In this document: positions 18,395 through 26,560 of the stretch, piece after piece
Numbering within the stretch: the stretch's first letter is position 1
How the letters are laid out: each line of letters begins with the position of its first letter
Assembly: GCA_015657645.1 (NCBI GenBank)
Contig: JACDQK010000223.1
Location: 1-38,022, forward strand
Direction of reading: 5' to 3'
From: Novosphingobium sp.
Lineage (GTDB): Bacteria > Pseudomonadota > Alphaproteobacteria > Sphingomonadales > Sphingomonadaceae
DNA: 38,022 nucleotides
Translations under genes and position numbers: made by a program
Notes under the pieces: model-generated
What the model saw: the letters and a program-made list of their open reading frames with translations, nothing else
Database searches by the model: none
Told to the model about the DNA's origin: nothing

Positions 18395-19645
18395 ATGGCA
18401 GTTGTAGCGGCTATACATGGTATCGGATTTTCTCAGCCTGGGGCACTTGAACCGTTCCTCAAGAAGGTAGCCTCCGGGGGAGGTGATTGCTTTGTAGATG
18501 CCAATTGGAACGATGTGGCTACCAAAGATTACGGTGATGAAATTACGCTGAATAAGGTTGCACAACTGGCGGCTGCCCTTGCGGAAATCTCTGAGATACG
18601 CCCAATGTCACGAATTTCAGGTCGGCTTGATCGCGCTACTGAATGGTCTATCGATCTAATTGATATATATTTGACGGCCATTTTTTGGTTGCTCCCGCCG
18701 ATTTTTGCCACACTTCTTCTCACACTAGTTCAAGATTTGCACTTCCCGTTACTTCCCAGTGTACTGCTGAAATTTGCCACGATCTACTCGATCGGTTTCA
18801 TCGTTATTCTCGGCGTTTCGGGACTGGCTTTGCTGTTGCTGGTGCTTACGGGTGCACCGGCACTAGCCATCGCTCGGGTAAACCATATTTTTGTGGCAGG
18901 GTTGAGGCCAGGTCTGATCATGGCCTTTGCCTATCTGGCCATCACGCGTTGGAAGGGAGCCTTGGGCTGGTATGGCTCGTTGACGCTCCTTGCGCTGCTG
19001 GCCTTGCTTGGTTTCGGACTGCTCCAGTACCTGGATATCGCAGGCGATGTGAGGTGGATACTCGGTGCAGGCATGTTTGTGGTTTACATCGTAGCTCCGC
19101 TGCTTGCTGCCCGATTGATCATGCCCGCGCTTAAATTGACTTTTGACGTACTTCTTTACGTAACCGATCCCGAATATCGCGCAGCAATCATCACAAGTGT
19201 GATAAGCAAAATTAATGAGAAACAAAAAGAAATTGAATCTGATGGTCGACTTATATTAATTGGACATAGTCTTGGATCGGTGATCGCGGCAGACATAATA
19301 AATTCAGGACGTCTTTTTGGAAAGTTCGATACGGTTTTGTTGGTGACCGCTGGGTCCCCTATCCGCCGTATGTTCCAAAGACTGCTTCCTGGGCATTTAC
19401 TGCCACCGCACTCCGAGGAGATTCTCAAAGCCGGAATGCAACAATTTCGGTTCCGCTGGATAAACTTTTACCGAAGGTTCGATGGAGTTGGCGCCAAGCT
19501 TGGCTTGCCCGCTGCCTACGGCTGTGCAGAGCGCGCATCGCGTTTGATCCGAGATCCATTGACTTCGCACGTCGGGTACTGGGATGAACCCGACTTCGTT
19601 TCGTTCATCCGATGCGCTGCTGAAGGGATGGACAGCGATGGATGA
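18395..19645 (+). CDS. membrane alpha/beta hydrolase of unknown function
   Basis: A 416-aa protein from ATG 18395 (after GGAAG; the track start TTG 18341 adds 18 residues). An N-terminal AAIHGIGF resembles the oxyanion-hole segment of lipases. A middle region of about five hydrophobic helices (roughly residues 90-270) is inserted before the nucleophile elbow IGHSLGSV (S292). D363 in RRFDGVG and H392 in TSHVGYW complete a plausible triad. The result is a serine hydrolase split by a membrane domain. The gene is clearly AT-richer than its neighbours (15 of 60 bases G/C at 19201-19260). It overlaps the next gene by eight bases. Substrate unknown. Confidence 0.8.
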   Translation: MAVVAAIHGIGFSQPGALEPFLKKVASGGGDCFVDANWNDVATKDYGDEITLNKVAQLAAALAEISEIRPMSRISGRLDRATEWSIDLIDIYLTAIFWLLPPIFATLLLTLVQDLHFPLLPSVLLKFATIYSIGFIVILGVSGLALLLLVLTGAPALAIARVNHIFVAGLRPGLIMAFAYLAITRWKGALGWYGSLTLLALLALLGFGLLQYLDIAGDVRWILGAGMFVVYIVAPLLAARLIMPALKLTFDVLLYVTDPEYRAAIITSVISKINEKQKEIESDGRLILIGHSLGSVIAADIINSGRLFGKFDTVLLVTAGSPIRRMFQRLLPGHLLPPHSEEILKAGMQQFRFRWINFYRRFDGVGAKLGLPAAYGCAERASRLIRDPLTSHVGYWDEPDFVSFIRCAAEGMDSDG

Positions 19646-20321
19646 AGCGATTTACCGATGGTCTAAACCAAAGCGGCCGTTTTCTAAGTCGTGGCAGCAG
19701 AGCCTGCGAAAGTTTGTGCTGTTCATCGCTATCGCCTATTTTGCACTTGAGCTCGGCGCAGACTTCTTTTTTGCATTTAAAACCAATAAGTTGCAGCAGG
19801 AAACGGATCTGGCTTTGGTACATGTGCCAGGCAAGAAGATATGGATGAGGCGAGTGGTTTGGCAAAGCATTTCTGCGACGCCAGGGAGCCCCGGTTCCAG
19901 TGAAGTCGTGCTTGAAGGGCTGCCCAGTCACTGCAATCGAGGCACTGAGGTTATCAGGCAAACCGGACCTGAAGTGCGCGACTGGTGCTCAAAGGTTCTG
20001 GTTGATATCAACGCCGTAACCAAGACAATGAAACCGTGCAAAGCCCGTCCAACCTTGGCCGATTTGTGCTCTGAAGGATGGGTGGAAGTTAAGATCAAGG
20101 GCGATCGTATATCCTTTGGTCCGGCCAGTGGAACCTACGGTGAAGTAGTACTTTTCTTTCGAATTCTCATAGCGAAGGTTCGAGTCTTGATTTTGTGGCC
20201 ATTCGCCTTGGGCCTGGCGGTTCTTCCATTAGGACTTCTCGATTTCGTTTACGGTCGGGAGGAGATGGACTGGCTCGATGACCTGGACGAGGCAGAGGAT
20301 GGGGAACAGTTGAAAAGCTGA
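19638..20321 (+). CDS. two-TM protein with a Cys-containing external domain, unknown
   Basis: A 227-aa protein from ATG 19638, overlapping the hydrolase stop (ATGGATGA); the track start 19584 lies further inside the hydrolase. A basic N-terminus is followed by one helix (FVLFIAIAYFALELGADFFF), then about 140 residues, a second helix (LILWPFALGLAVLPLGLLDFV) and an acidic tail. With both ends inside, the middle part would be periplasmic; its four cysteines (LPSHC, DWCSK, MKPCK, ADLCSE) could form disulfides. I recognise no family. Overlap and shared base composition suggest it works with the membrane hydrolase. Confidence 0.75.
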   Translation: MDEAIYRWSKPKRPFSKSWQQSLRKFVLFIAIAYFALELGADFFFAFKTNKLQQETDLALVHVPGKKIWMRRVVWQSISATPGSPGSSEVVLEGLPSHCNRGTEVIRQTGPEVRDWCSKVLVDINAVTKTMKPCKARPTLADLCSEGWVEVKIKGDRISFGPASGTYGEVVLFFRILIAKVRVLILWPFALGLAVLPLGLLDFVYGREEMDWLDDLDEAEDGEQLKS

Positions 20322-20386
20322 GGCTATGGACTCGCTTTGGTAAAGGGGGGCGGCCAGCGGATCTTGCTTGGTCGCAAAATATTCAC

Positions 20387-20483
20387 GCCATTGCCCTCGA
20401 TCTGGCTGTGGGACAGCGCGACCGACGAACTCGAGTGCGTGAAGCGGTTCGGTTACGAGGACTTCCGCGGCCGGCTTTCCTGA
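20387..20483 (+). pseudogene. orphan 3' fragment of an nspC gene
   Basis: These 97 bases align without gaps to the last 97 bases of nspC (18184-18280), with 82 identical by eye. In frame they encode LPSIWLWDSATDELECVKRF through RGRLS and a stop, against LPSIWLWDSETDQLECIKRF in the intact gene. Half of the changed codons are synonymous and the frame is kept. The fragment therefore evolved as coding sequence in a different nspC allele rather than by recent copying. Similarity stops abruptly upstream of 20387. No start or core enzyme remains. Confidence 0.88.
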
Positions 20484-20519
20484 GGCACAGTCCCCGGCAT
20501 AACAAAGCCGGAGAGCGCA

Positions 20520-21764
20520 GTGCCTGACAAGATCCTAGACGCCCATTCATCCGACCCCGTCACTATGGGCTGGATGGAAGGCCTGCCGCCTGCGCCGGAC
20601 AAGCGGCTGGCCTGGGCGCGGGCCGATCACATGCGCTTTCCCACCCACCGCTATGCCTATTCGCGCATGCGTGAGTTTCTGCCAACTGCGCGCGTCTCGC
20701 GCGGGACAGGGCCGGTCTGGGACCTGCCGGTGGCGCTGCGCGACGATATCGACGGCATCACCTTCAACGCGATGGACGATGGCCGCGCGCTGACCTGGGC
20801 GGAATCGCTGGCGGTCAACTTCACCGATGCCGTGCTGGTGCTGCATCGGGCCGCGATTGTTTATGAGCGCTACCTCGGCGTCACGCGGCAGGACACGCCG
20901 CATATCGCCTTTTCTGTGACCAAGAGCTTTGTCGGCACCCTGGCGGAGATGCTGGTCCGGGAAGGACGACTTGACCCCTCAGCTCCTGTCGCGGCCTTGC
21001 TGCCCGAAATGGCCGGTAGCGGCTTTGCCGATGCCACCCTGGCCCAGGTCATGGACATGACCACGGCGCTCGACTTCTCGGAAGAGTATACCGATCCCAG
21101 CTCCGGCATCGGGGCGATGAGCAATGCCCTGGGCCTGACCCCGCGTGCACCCGGCTACACCGGCCCCGGCGATGTCTATGCCTTCCTGCCGACGATCCGC
21201 AAAAGCGGCGAGCATGGCGAACGGTTCACCTACCGGACCTGCAACACCGAAGTGCTGGGGTGGATCGTCGCTCGCACCGAAGGCAAGCGAATCGACCAGG
21301 TGCTGTCAGAGCGAATCTGGGCGCCGCTGAGCATGGAACAGGATGCCGATTTCCTGATCGATTCGACTGGCATGCCCTTCGCGGGCGGGGGACTAAATCC
21401 CGTACTGCGCGACATGGCCCGATTCGGGGAAGCGATGCGCTGCGACGGGCAAGGCAACGGGGGGCAGGTGATCGCCCGCGAAGTGGTCGCGGCGGTCAAG
21501 GCCGGAGGCAGCAAAGCAGCCTTCGCACCGGCCGGATATCAGTGGCTCAAGGACGGATCCTATACCCGCCAATGGTGGATAATGCCCGGAAATGACGGCG
21601 CTTTTTCCGCGCGCGGGATCCATGGCCAGGCGATCTATGTCGATCCGGTGGCAGAGGTGGTGATCGTCCGGTTCGGCTCGCATCCCATCGCCGCCAACAC
21701 GGCCTTTGACCCCACCTCGCTGCCGGCCTTCCGGGCGGTTGCCGAGCACCTCTCGCGGGCTTGA
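20520..21764 (+). CDS. serine hydrolase, class C beta-lactamase/NylB-like
   Basis: A 414-aa penicillin-binding-protein-fold hydrolase without an obvious signal peptide, so probably cytoplasmic. The nucleophile motif SxxK is SVTK (about S132, K135), and the tyrosine motif appears as FTYRTCN. The usual KTG is replaced by a HGQ-type segment (GIHGQAIYVDP), as in 6-aminohexanoate-dimer hydrolase-like proteins. The start is GTG 20520 with GGAGAG four bases upstream. It begins 36 bases after the orphan nspC fragment, which may reflect the pre-insertion gene order. True substrate unknown; amide or ester bonds are possible. Confidence 0.87.
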   Translation: MPDKILDAHSSDPVTMGWMEGLPPAPDKRLAWARADHMRFPTHRYAYSRMREFLPTARVSRGTGPVWDLPVALRDDIDGITFNAMDDGRALTWAESLAVNFTDAVLVLHRAAIVYERYLGVTRQDTPHIAFSVTKSFVGTLAEMLVREGRLDPSAPVAALLPEMAGSGFADATLAQVMDMTTALDFSEEYTDPSSGIGAMSNALGLTPRAPGYTGPGDVYAFLPTIRKSGEHGERFTYRTCNTEVLGWIVARTEGKRIDQVLSERIWAPLSMEQDADFLIDSTGMPFAGGGLNPVLRDMARFGEAMRCDGQGNGGQVIAREVVAAVKAGGSKAAFAPAGYQWLKDGSYTRQWWIMPGNDGAFSARGIHGQAIYVDPVAEVVIVRFGSHPIAANTAFDPTSLPAFRAVAEHLSRA

Positions 21765-21803
21765 GCTGAGGCTGCTTGTAACAAAATTGTCATGAAAATT
21801 CGT

Positions 21804-21831
21804 TTGCACTTGAAGAGCGAATCTCTATAGC
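21804..21831 (+). promoter_or_regulatory. possible promoter of the decarboxylase gene
   Basis: TTGCAC (21804-21809), a 16-base spacer and TATAGC (21826-21831) resemble a housekeeping promoter. It lies in an AT-rich patch between the serine hydrolase stop and the decarboxylase start. The implied leader is about 50-85 bases and contains a small CCCC-AA-GGGG hairpin. Confidence 0.4.
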
Positions 21832-21885
21832 CCGCCCCCGCTGCCCCAAGGGGACTTCCAATAACCGCAAGGCAGCCTCGTCTTC

Positions 21886-23114
21886 GTGTTACCTGGCCGT
21901 AAGGCCTATTGGGGGTCCCTTGAGTTGCACCAGTATCCTGACGCTCTGTCCGTAGTTCGCGCCCTCGCGCCCGAAGAACCGGTCATCCTGAACCGCCCGC
22001 ACGCCGCCACGCGCGCCGCCCGCTTCTTCGTTGAGAAGTTTCCGGGCAAGTCGCTCTATGCGGTAAAGGCCAATCCCTCGCCGGACCTGCTCAAGGTCCT
22101 GTGGGACGCCGGCGTGACCCATTTCGACGTTGCCTCGATTGCCGAGGTGCGGCTGGTCCGCGCAACCCTGCCCGAGGCCGTGCTGTGCTTCATGCACCCG
22201 GTGAAGACCCCCGGCGCGATTGCCGAGGCCTATCGCCAGCACGGCGTCCGTGTGTTCAGCCTCGATTCGACCGAAGAGCTTGAGAAGATCGTTGCGGCGA
22301 CTGAAGGGGCGACTGATCTGTCGCTCTGCGTCCGTCTGCGCGTCTCCTCGGACTATTCGGAGCTGAGCCTTGCCTCGAAGTTCGGGGTCGACCTCGCCGA
22401 TGCCGCACCGCTGCTGCAGGCCGCCCGTCAGGTCGCTGACAGCCTTGGCATCTGCTTCCACGTCGGCAGCCAGGCGATGACGCCCTTTGCCTATGTCCAG
22501 GCCATGGAGCGCGTCCGTGCGGCGATCGTCGATGCCTCGGTCACGATCGATATCATCGATGTCGGCGGGGGCTTCCCGTCGATCTATCCGGGCATGGAGC
22601 CGCCGCCGCTCGAGGACTACTTCGGCGTAATCCACCGCGCGGCGGAATCGCTGCCGGTGTCCTATTCGTCGGAACTGTGGTGCGAACCCGGCCGGCGCTG
22701 TGTGCGGAATACAACTCGCTGATCGTGCGGGTTGAGAAGCGCCGCGGGAATGAGCTGTACATCAACGACGGGGCCTACGGCGCGCTCTATGACGCCGCGC
22801 ACGTCGGCTGGCGTTTCCCGGTGCAGTGCCTGAATGAAGGCCGCAGCGAGAGCGGGGAGGGCTTTGCCTTCTATGGACCGACCTGTGACGATGCCGACTA
22901 TATGGAAGGCCCCTTCCAACTGCCGGCCGACATCAAGGCCGGTGACTATATCGAGATCGGCATGCTGGGCGCCTATGGTGCAGCGATGAAGACCGCCTTC
23001 AACGGCTTTGGCCAGGCCCAGGCGATCGGCGCGACCGATGAGCCGATGGCCAGCCTCTATCGCGGTGACCGGGCCGACCCGCGCCAGAGCGACAACGTCG
23101 TCAGCCTGCGCTGA
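21886..23114 (+). CDS. ornithine/lysine decarboxylase-type PLP enzyme, frameshifted as read
   Basis: Group IV (alanine-racemase-fold) decarboxylase expected to make putrescine from ornithine, or cadaverine from lysine. Motifs: SLYAVKANPSP with the PLP lysine, HFDVASIAEV, FMHPVKTP, FHVGSQ, IDVGGGFPSIYPG and SELWCEPGR. After EPGR the frame breaks near 22694, where GGCCGGCGCTG seems to lack one G. The other frame continues ALCAEYNSLIVRVEKR and IND-GAYGALYD to VVSLR. The total is about 400 aa, normal for the family. GTG 21886 is the outermost start; TTG 21925 (MHQYPDAL), after GGGGGT, is at least as likely. It supplies the diamine for the upstream dehydrogenase/NspC pair. Confidence 0.87.
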
Positions 23115-23136
23115 GCGGACTGCAAGGAAAAGGAAG

Positions 23137-23168
23137 GGGGCGGGTCACGCGGTGGCCTGCCCCTTTTT
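23137..23168 (+). terminator. intrinsic terminator after the decarboxylase gene
   Basis: GGGGCGGG pairs with CCTGCCCC (one G-U), with an inner CAC-GCG-GTG hairpin, directly followed by TTTTT. It starts 22 bases after the stop at 23114 and ends before the convergent small minus-strand ORF. Confidence 0.88.
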
Positions 23169-23185
23169 CTATGCTGCTGGCAGCC

Positions 23186-23376
23186 TCAGAACAGCCATCG
23201 CGCGAGGGCGGCGACCATTGCAATCAAGAGCAGCCACCAGCGCCGCTGAGCGCGGGCGCATACTTTGGGCTGTCAGCTTCAGCTGGGGTTTCGGCTTCCT
23301 GCTGCAGATCGGTTGACTGATCGTCTGCAAAGTTGCTTCCAGAATGGAATTCTGTCGCTTCAGGTGTAGCTGCCAT
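23186..23376 (-). CDS. possible small tail-anchored protein, apparently frameshifted
   Basis: ATG 23376 follows an excellent ribosome-binding site (GGAGGGGG). As read, the frame gives 50 aa (MAATPEATEF, acidic and disordered-looking) ending at TGA 23224. In another frame the same stretch encodes VCARAQRRWWLLLIAMVAAL and ends RWLF at 23186. That is a basic patch plus a membrane helix, with no start codon of its own. One missing base near 23255-23270 would join them into a 63-aa tail-anchored protein. This occupies most of the 378-base gap before hemA. The merged gene is an inference; the short ORF with its RBS is what is seen. Confidence 0.45.
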
Positions 23377-23492
23377 ATCCCCCTCCGCAATCTTACTTGG
23401 GTTAACCCTATAAGTTGCGGAGAAAGAATACTAAGTTCTTACTGTCAATTGAACGGCACTAAAAAAGACTGCCGCTCTAATTACTTTCGAGC

Positions 23493-24707
23493 TCAGGCTG
23501 CCCGCTTGAGTTCGAGCCGTTCCCAGATCTCAACCAGCGCATCGGTCAGCTCGCGCATCATGGCTTCGGTATGGGCCGGGCCAGGGGTGAAGCGCAGGCG
23601 CTCGGTCCCGCGCGGCACGGTCGGGAAGTTGATCGGCTGCACATAGACACCGTATTCGGCCAGCAGGATGTCGCTGATCTGCTTGGCGCGGACCGGATCG
23701 CCGACCATCAGCGGGACGATATGGGTGGTGCTGGGCATCACCGGCAGGCCGGCCTCGGCAAAGGCCTGCTTGAGGAAGGCTGCAGCAGCCTGCTGGCCTT
23801 CACGCTCGATGCTCGACTGCTTGAGGTGGCGGACCGAGGCGAGCACCCCGGCAACCAGCACCGGCGAGAGCGACGTGGTGAAGATGAAGCCCGGGGCATA
23901 GGAGCGGATCACGTCGATAATCTTCGAATCCGCCGCGACATAGCCGCCCATCACGCCAAAGGCCTTGCCAAGGGTGCCTTCAATGATGGTGATGCGCTCT
24001 GCGGCCTCATCCCGTTCCGAGATGCCGCCGCCGCGCGCGCCGTACATGCCGACTGCATGGACCTCGTCGATATAGGTCAGGGCGTTGTACTTGTCCGCAA
24101 GGTCACAGATCGCGTGGATCGGGGCGACATCGCCGTCCATCGAATAGACGCTTTCGAAGGCGATCAGCTTGGGCAGCGCCGGGTCGGTTTCGGCCAGCAG
24201 CTCTTCCAGGTGCGCCACATCGTTGTGCCGGAACACCTTCTTTTCGGCCCCCGAATTGCGGATGCCGGCGATCATGCTGGCGTGGTTCAATTCGTCCGAG
24301 AAGATTACGCAGCCCGGCAGGATCTTGGCGAGCGTCGAAAGCGTCGCATCGTTCGAGACGTAGCCGGAGGTGAACAGCAGCGCGCCGTCCTTGCCATGAA
24401 GATCGGCCAGTTCGCGCTCAAGGTCGACGTGGTAATGCGTATTCCCGCCGATGTTTCGGGTGCCGCCCGAACCGGCGCCGACATCGTGCAGCGCCTCTTC
24501 CATCGCAGCGATTACCGTGGGGTGCTGCCCCATTGCGAGATAATCGTTGGAACACCAGACGGTGATTGGCTTGGGACCGTTGTGGCCGGCAAAGCACCGT
24601 GCGTTGGGATATGCGCCCTTGTTGCGCAGGATGTCGATGAACACCCGATAGCGGCCTTCCGAATGCAGCCGGTCGATCGCCTGGTCGAAAATCTGGTCGT
24701 AGTTCAC
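23493..24707 (-). CDS. hemA: 5-aminolevulinate synthase
   Basis: A 404-aa PLP enzyme condensing glycine and succinyl-CoA to 5-aminolevulinate, the first step of heme synthesis by the Shemin pathway used by alphaproteobacteria. Seen: [55 protein letters not shown], the PLP lysine in EGTLGKAFG, and [11 protein letters not shown]. The start is GTG 24707 ([14 protein letters not shown]). It lies 63 bases downstream of the metallohydrolase gene on the same strand and may have its own promoter there. Confidence 0.97.
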   Translation of the reverse strand: MNYDQIFDQAIDRLHSEGRYRVFIDILRNKGAYPNARCFAGHNGPKPITVWCSNDYLAMGQHPTVIAAMEEALHDVGAGSGGTRNIGGNTHYHVDLERELADLHGKDGALLFTSGYVSNDATLSTLAKILPGCVIFSDELNHASMIAGIRNSGAEKKVFRHNDVAHLEELLAETDPALPKLIAFESVYSMDGDVAPIHAICDLADKYNALTYIDEVHAVGMYGARGGGISERDEAAERITIIEGTLGKAFGVMGGYVAADSKIIDVIRSYAPGFIFTTSLSPVLVAGVLASVRHLKQSSIEREGQQAAAAFLKQAFAEAGLPVMPSTTHIVPLMVGDPVRAKQISDILLAEYGVYVQPINFPTVPRGTERLRFTPGPAHTEAMMRELTDALVEIWERLELKRAA

Positions 24708-24770
24708 TAGCGGGTTCCGCTTCCTGCTTTCCGGCGCCTCTAGCTTATGCGGGGTCCGCGCGCCAGCGAC

Positions 24771-25682
24771 TTATTGCTGAAAGCCTACCCTAACAGTGGC
24801 CTTCGCCGCTTTGTCATGGATCAACCATTCGAAGTCGTGTCCGGGAACGATCAGCAGGTTTGGCGCCTCGGCTTTGAGCGCCCGGATTGTACGCAGCCAG
24901 GCATAGACCTCACGCCGGTCCTCGGGTGCCAGATAGTCGCCGATCAGGCGCGAACGCGCGCGCAGCTCCTGCCAGCTCGCCGCCATGGTCGCGATATCGC
25001 CGGCAAACAGAACTTCGCGCCCGTCGGCCAAGCGGACGTAAATCATCTGCGATCCGGAGGTGTGACTGGGAGCCGGGATTACAACCACCCCCGGCGCGAC
25101 CGCCTGGGGATCGTCCGGGGCAATCCTCGGCTGGGGCGGGGTGCCCGCCCAGGCGAGCTGCGCTGCATAGGGTGAAGGGGGCAGTTGTCCGGCATTGAGC
25201 CGCGCCGTTTGGGCCAGGGACGTGCCTCCTTTGCGTGCCAGTGCGCCAAGGTGATCTGGGTGCTCATGTGTCGCCAGGATCAACCCGGCCTCGTCCATCG
25301 CGCGTTCGACCTTGGCCTGGCGGGCCGGCCAGAACTCGCCCATGCCCATGGCCTTAGCATCGACTGCGTGAAGGCCGGTGTCGATCAGCACAGGCTTGCC
25401 ACCGGGGACGGGCAAGCGCCAGGCCATGACGCCGATAACTGCCCGCTTGATGCCATTGCCAGCCGCAAACAGCGTGCGGGGCACCAGGCGCTGGGCGACC
25501 AGTTCCAGCTCGAGCGCAGCGGGTGCCTGACCCGGAACCGAGCTGGCGAGCTCGCGCAATTGCCCGATCGTCACCGGCTTGGGCGCGGCCTTGCCCGGGC
25601 GGTTATCGAGCAGCAGCCAGTAGTAGGGCAGGCCGATCAGCAGGATCAGGACCAATAGCGCGATGTTGATCTTGCGGCGCAT
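24771..25682 (-). CDS. membrane-anchored metallo-beta-lactamase-fold hydrolase
   Basis: A 303-aa protein with one N-terminal hydrophobic helix (INIALLVLILLIGLPYYWLLL), so anchored with the enzyme domain probably periplasmic. Zinc ligands of the MBL fold are visible: THEHPDHLG (HxHxDH), PSHTSGS, FAGDI and PGHDFEW. ATG 25682 shares its A with the murI stop (TGATG), showing tight coupling; GTG 25685 adds one residue. It may act on a lactone, ester or similar substrate; no specific reaction can be assigned. Confidence 0.85.
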   Translation of the reverse strand: MRRKINIALLVLILLIGLPYYWLLLDNRPGKAAPKPVTIGQLRELASSVPGQAPAALELELVAQRLVPRTLFAAGNGIKRAVIGVMAWRLPVPGGKPVLIDTGLHAVDAKAMGMGEFWPARQAKVERAMDEAGLILATHEHPDHLGALARKGGTSLAQTARLNAGQLPPSPYAAQLAWAGTPPQPRIAPDDPQAVAPGVVVIPAPSHTSGSQMIYVRLADGREVLFAGDIATMAASWQELRARSRLIGDYLAPEDRREVYAWLRTIRALKAEAPNLLIVPGHDFEWLIHDKAAKATVRVGFQQ

Positions 25683-26485
25683 CACAACAGCTCCATGCGG
25701 GACAGGCCATAGCTGGCCAATGCGGGGGCGAGCGCGGCCAGGCCAGGCTCGTCGCGGGTGAACAGGGCAAAGTCGGGCCGGGCCCGATCCATCGGCTGGC
25801 CTTCGCTCAATCGCGCGATGCGGCGGCCGATCCCGGCAGCGCCGTGGACGAAGCTTGCGCCAGCGCCGAATGCCTCGGCCAGTTCAGCCTCGACCAGCGG
25901 GAAATGGGTGCAGGCCAGGACGACGGTGTCGATCGCTTCGCCGCCGGGCTGGTCGCGCAAGGCTGCGGCGGCGCGCTGGTAGACCGCCGGGTCGACCGGT
26001 TCGCCGCGCAGCTTAGCCTCAGCCGCCGCCACGAGGTCTGGTGCGGCGGCGCGAAGCAGCAGCTTGCCTTGGGCAAACTCCGCCTCGAGCCGATCGACGT
26101 AAGGCTGGCGGATCGTCGCGGACGTGCCGAGCAGGCCGATTGTGCCGCTGCGGGTCTGCTCGGCCGCCGGCTTGATCGCGGGAACGCTTCCGACAATCGG
26201 AATCTCCAGCACGTCGCGGACCATGCCGAGCGCGATGGTCGAGGCGGTGTTGCAGGCAATGCAGATCAGCCGGGGGGAAAAGCGCTCGGCCATGCGCCCC
26301 AGCAGCCCGCAGACCCGCGCGGCGACTTCCGCCTCGGTCTTGGGACCATAAGGCAGACCGCCGTTGTCCGCCGCGTAAATCACCGGCGCGGTGGGGAGCA
26401 GGCGGCGCACTTCGGCCAGGACGGACAGGCCGCCAACCCCGGAATCGAACAAAAGCAACGGTGCAGCAGGATCGATTTCGGACAT
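25682..26485 (-). CDS. murI: glutamate racemase
   Basis: A 267-aa cofactor-independent racemase making D-glutamate for peptidoglycan. I chose ATG 26485 (MSEIDPAAPLLLF); the long track ORF extends beyond into the divergent plsY region. Motifs: LLFDSGVGGLSV, YAADNGGLPYGPK, IACNTASTIAL with the first catalytic Cys and LACTHFPLVEAEL with the second. It diverges from plsY across 75 bases and overlaps the downstream metallohydrolase start by one base. Confidence 0.95.
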   Translation of the reverse strand: MSEIDPAAPLLLFDSGVGGLSVLAEVRRLLPTAPVIYAADNGGLPYGPKTEAEVAARVCGLLGRMAERFSPRLICIACNTASTIALGMVRDVLEIPIVGSVPAIKPAAEQTRSGTIGLLGTSATIRQPYVDRLEAEFAQGKLLLRAAAPDLVAAAEAKLRGEPVDPAVYQRAAAALRDQPGGEAIDTVVLACTHFPLVEAELAEAFGAGASFVHGAAGIGRRIARLSEGQPMDRARPDFALFTRDEPGLAALAPALASYGLSRMELL

Positions 26486-26560
26486 ATCCCCCCGGGCCGG
26501 TCTTGCCGGTGTGCCTCCCTTGTAGCTAGGTTGCGGCGGCAAAGGGAAGGGATCGATTGC

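Noticed and set aside
18281-20386. AT-rich island as prophage or toxin-antitoxin locus
   Set aside because: No phage structural, integrase or small toxin/antitoxin-like genes are present; the two genes are larger membrane proteins.
23571-24710. 379-aa plus-strand ORF opposite hemA
   Set aside because: Mirror frame of hemA, which shows the full ALAS signature set.
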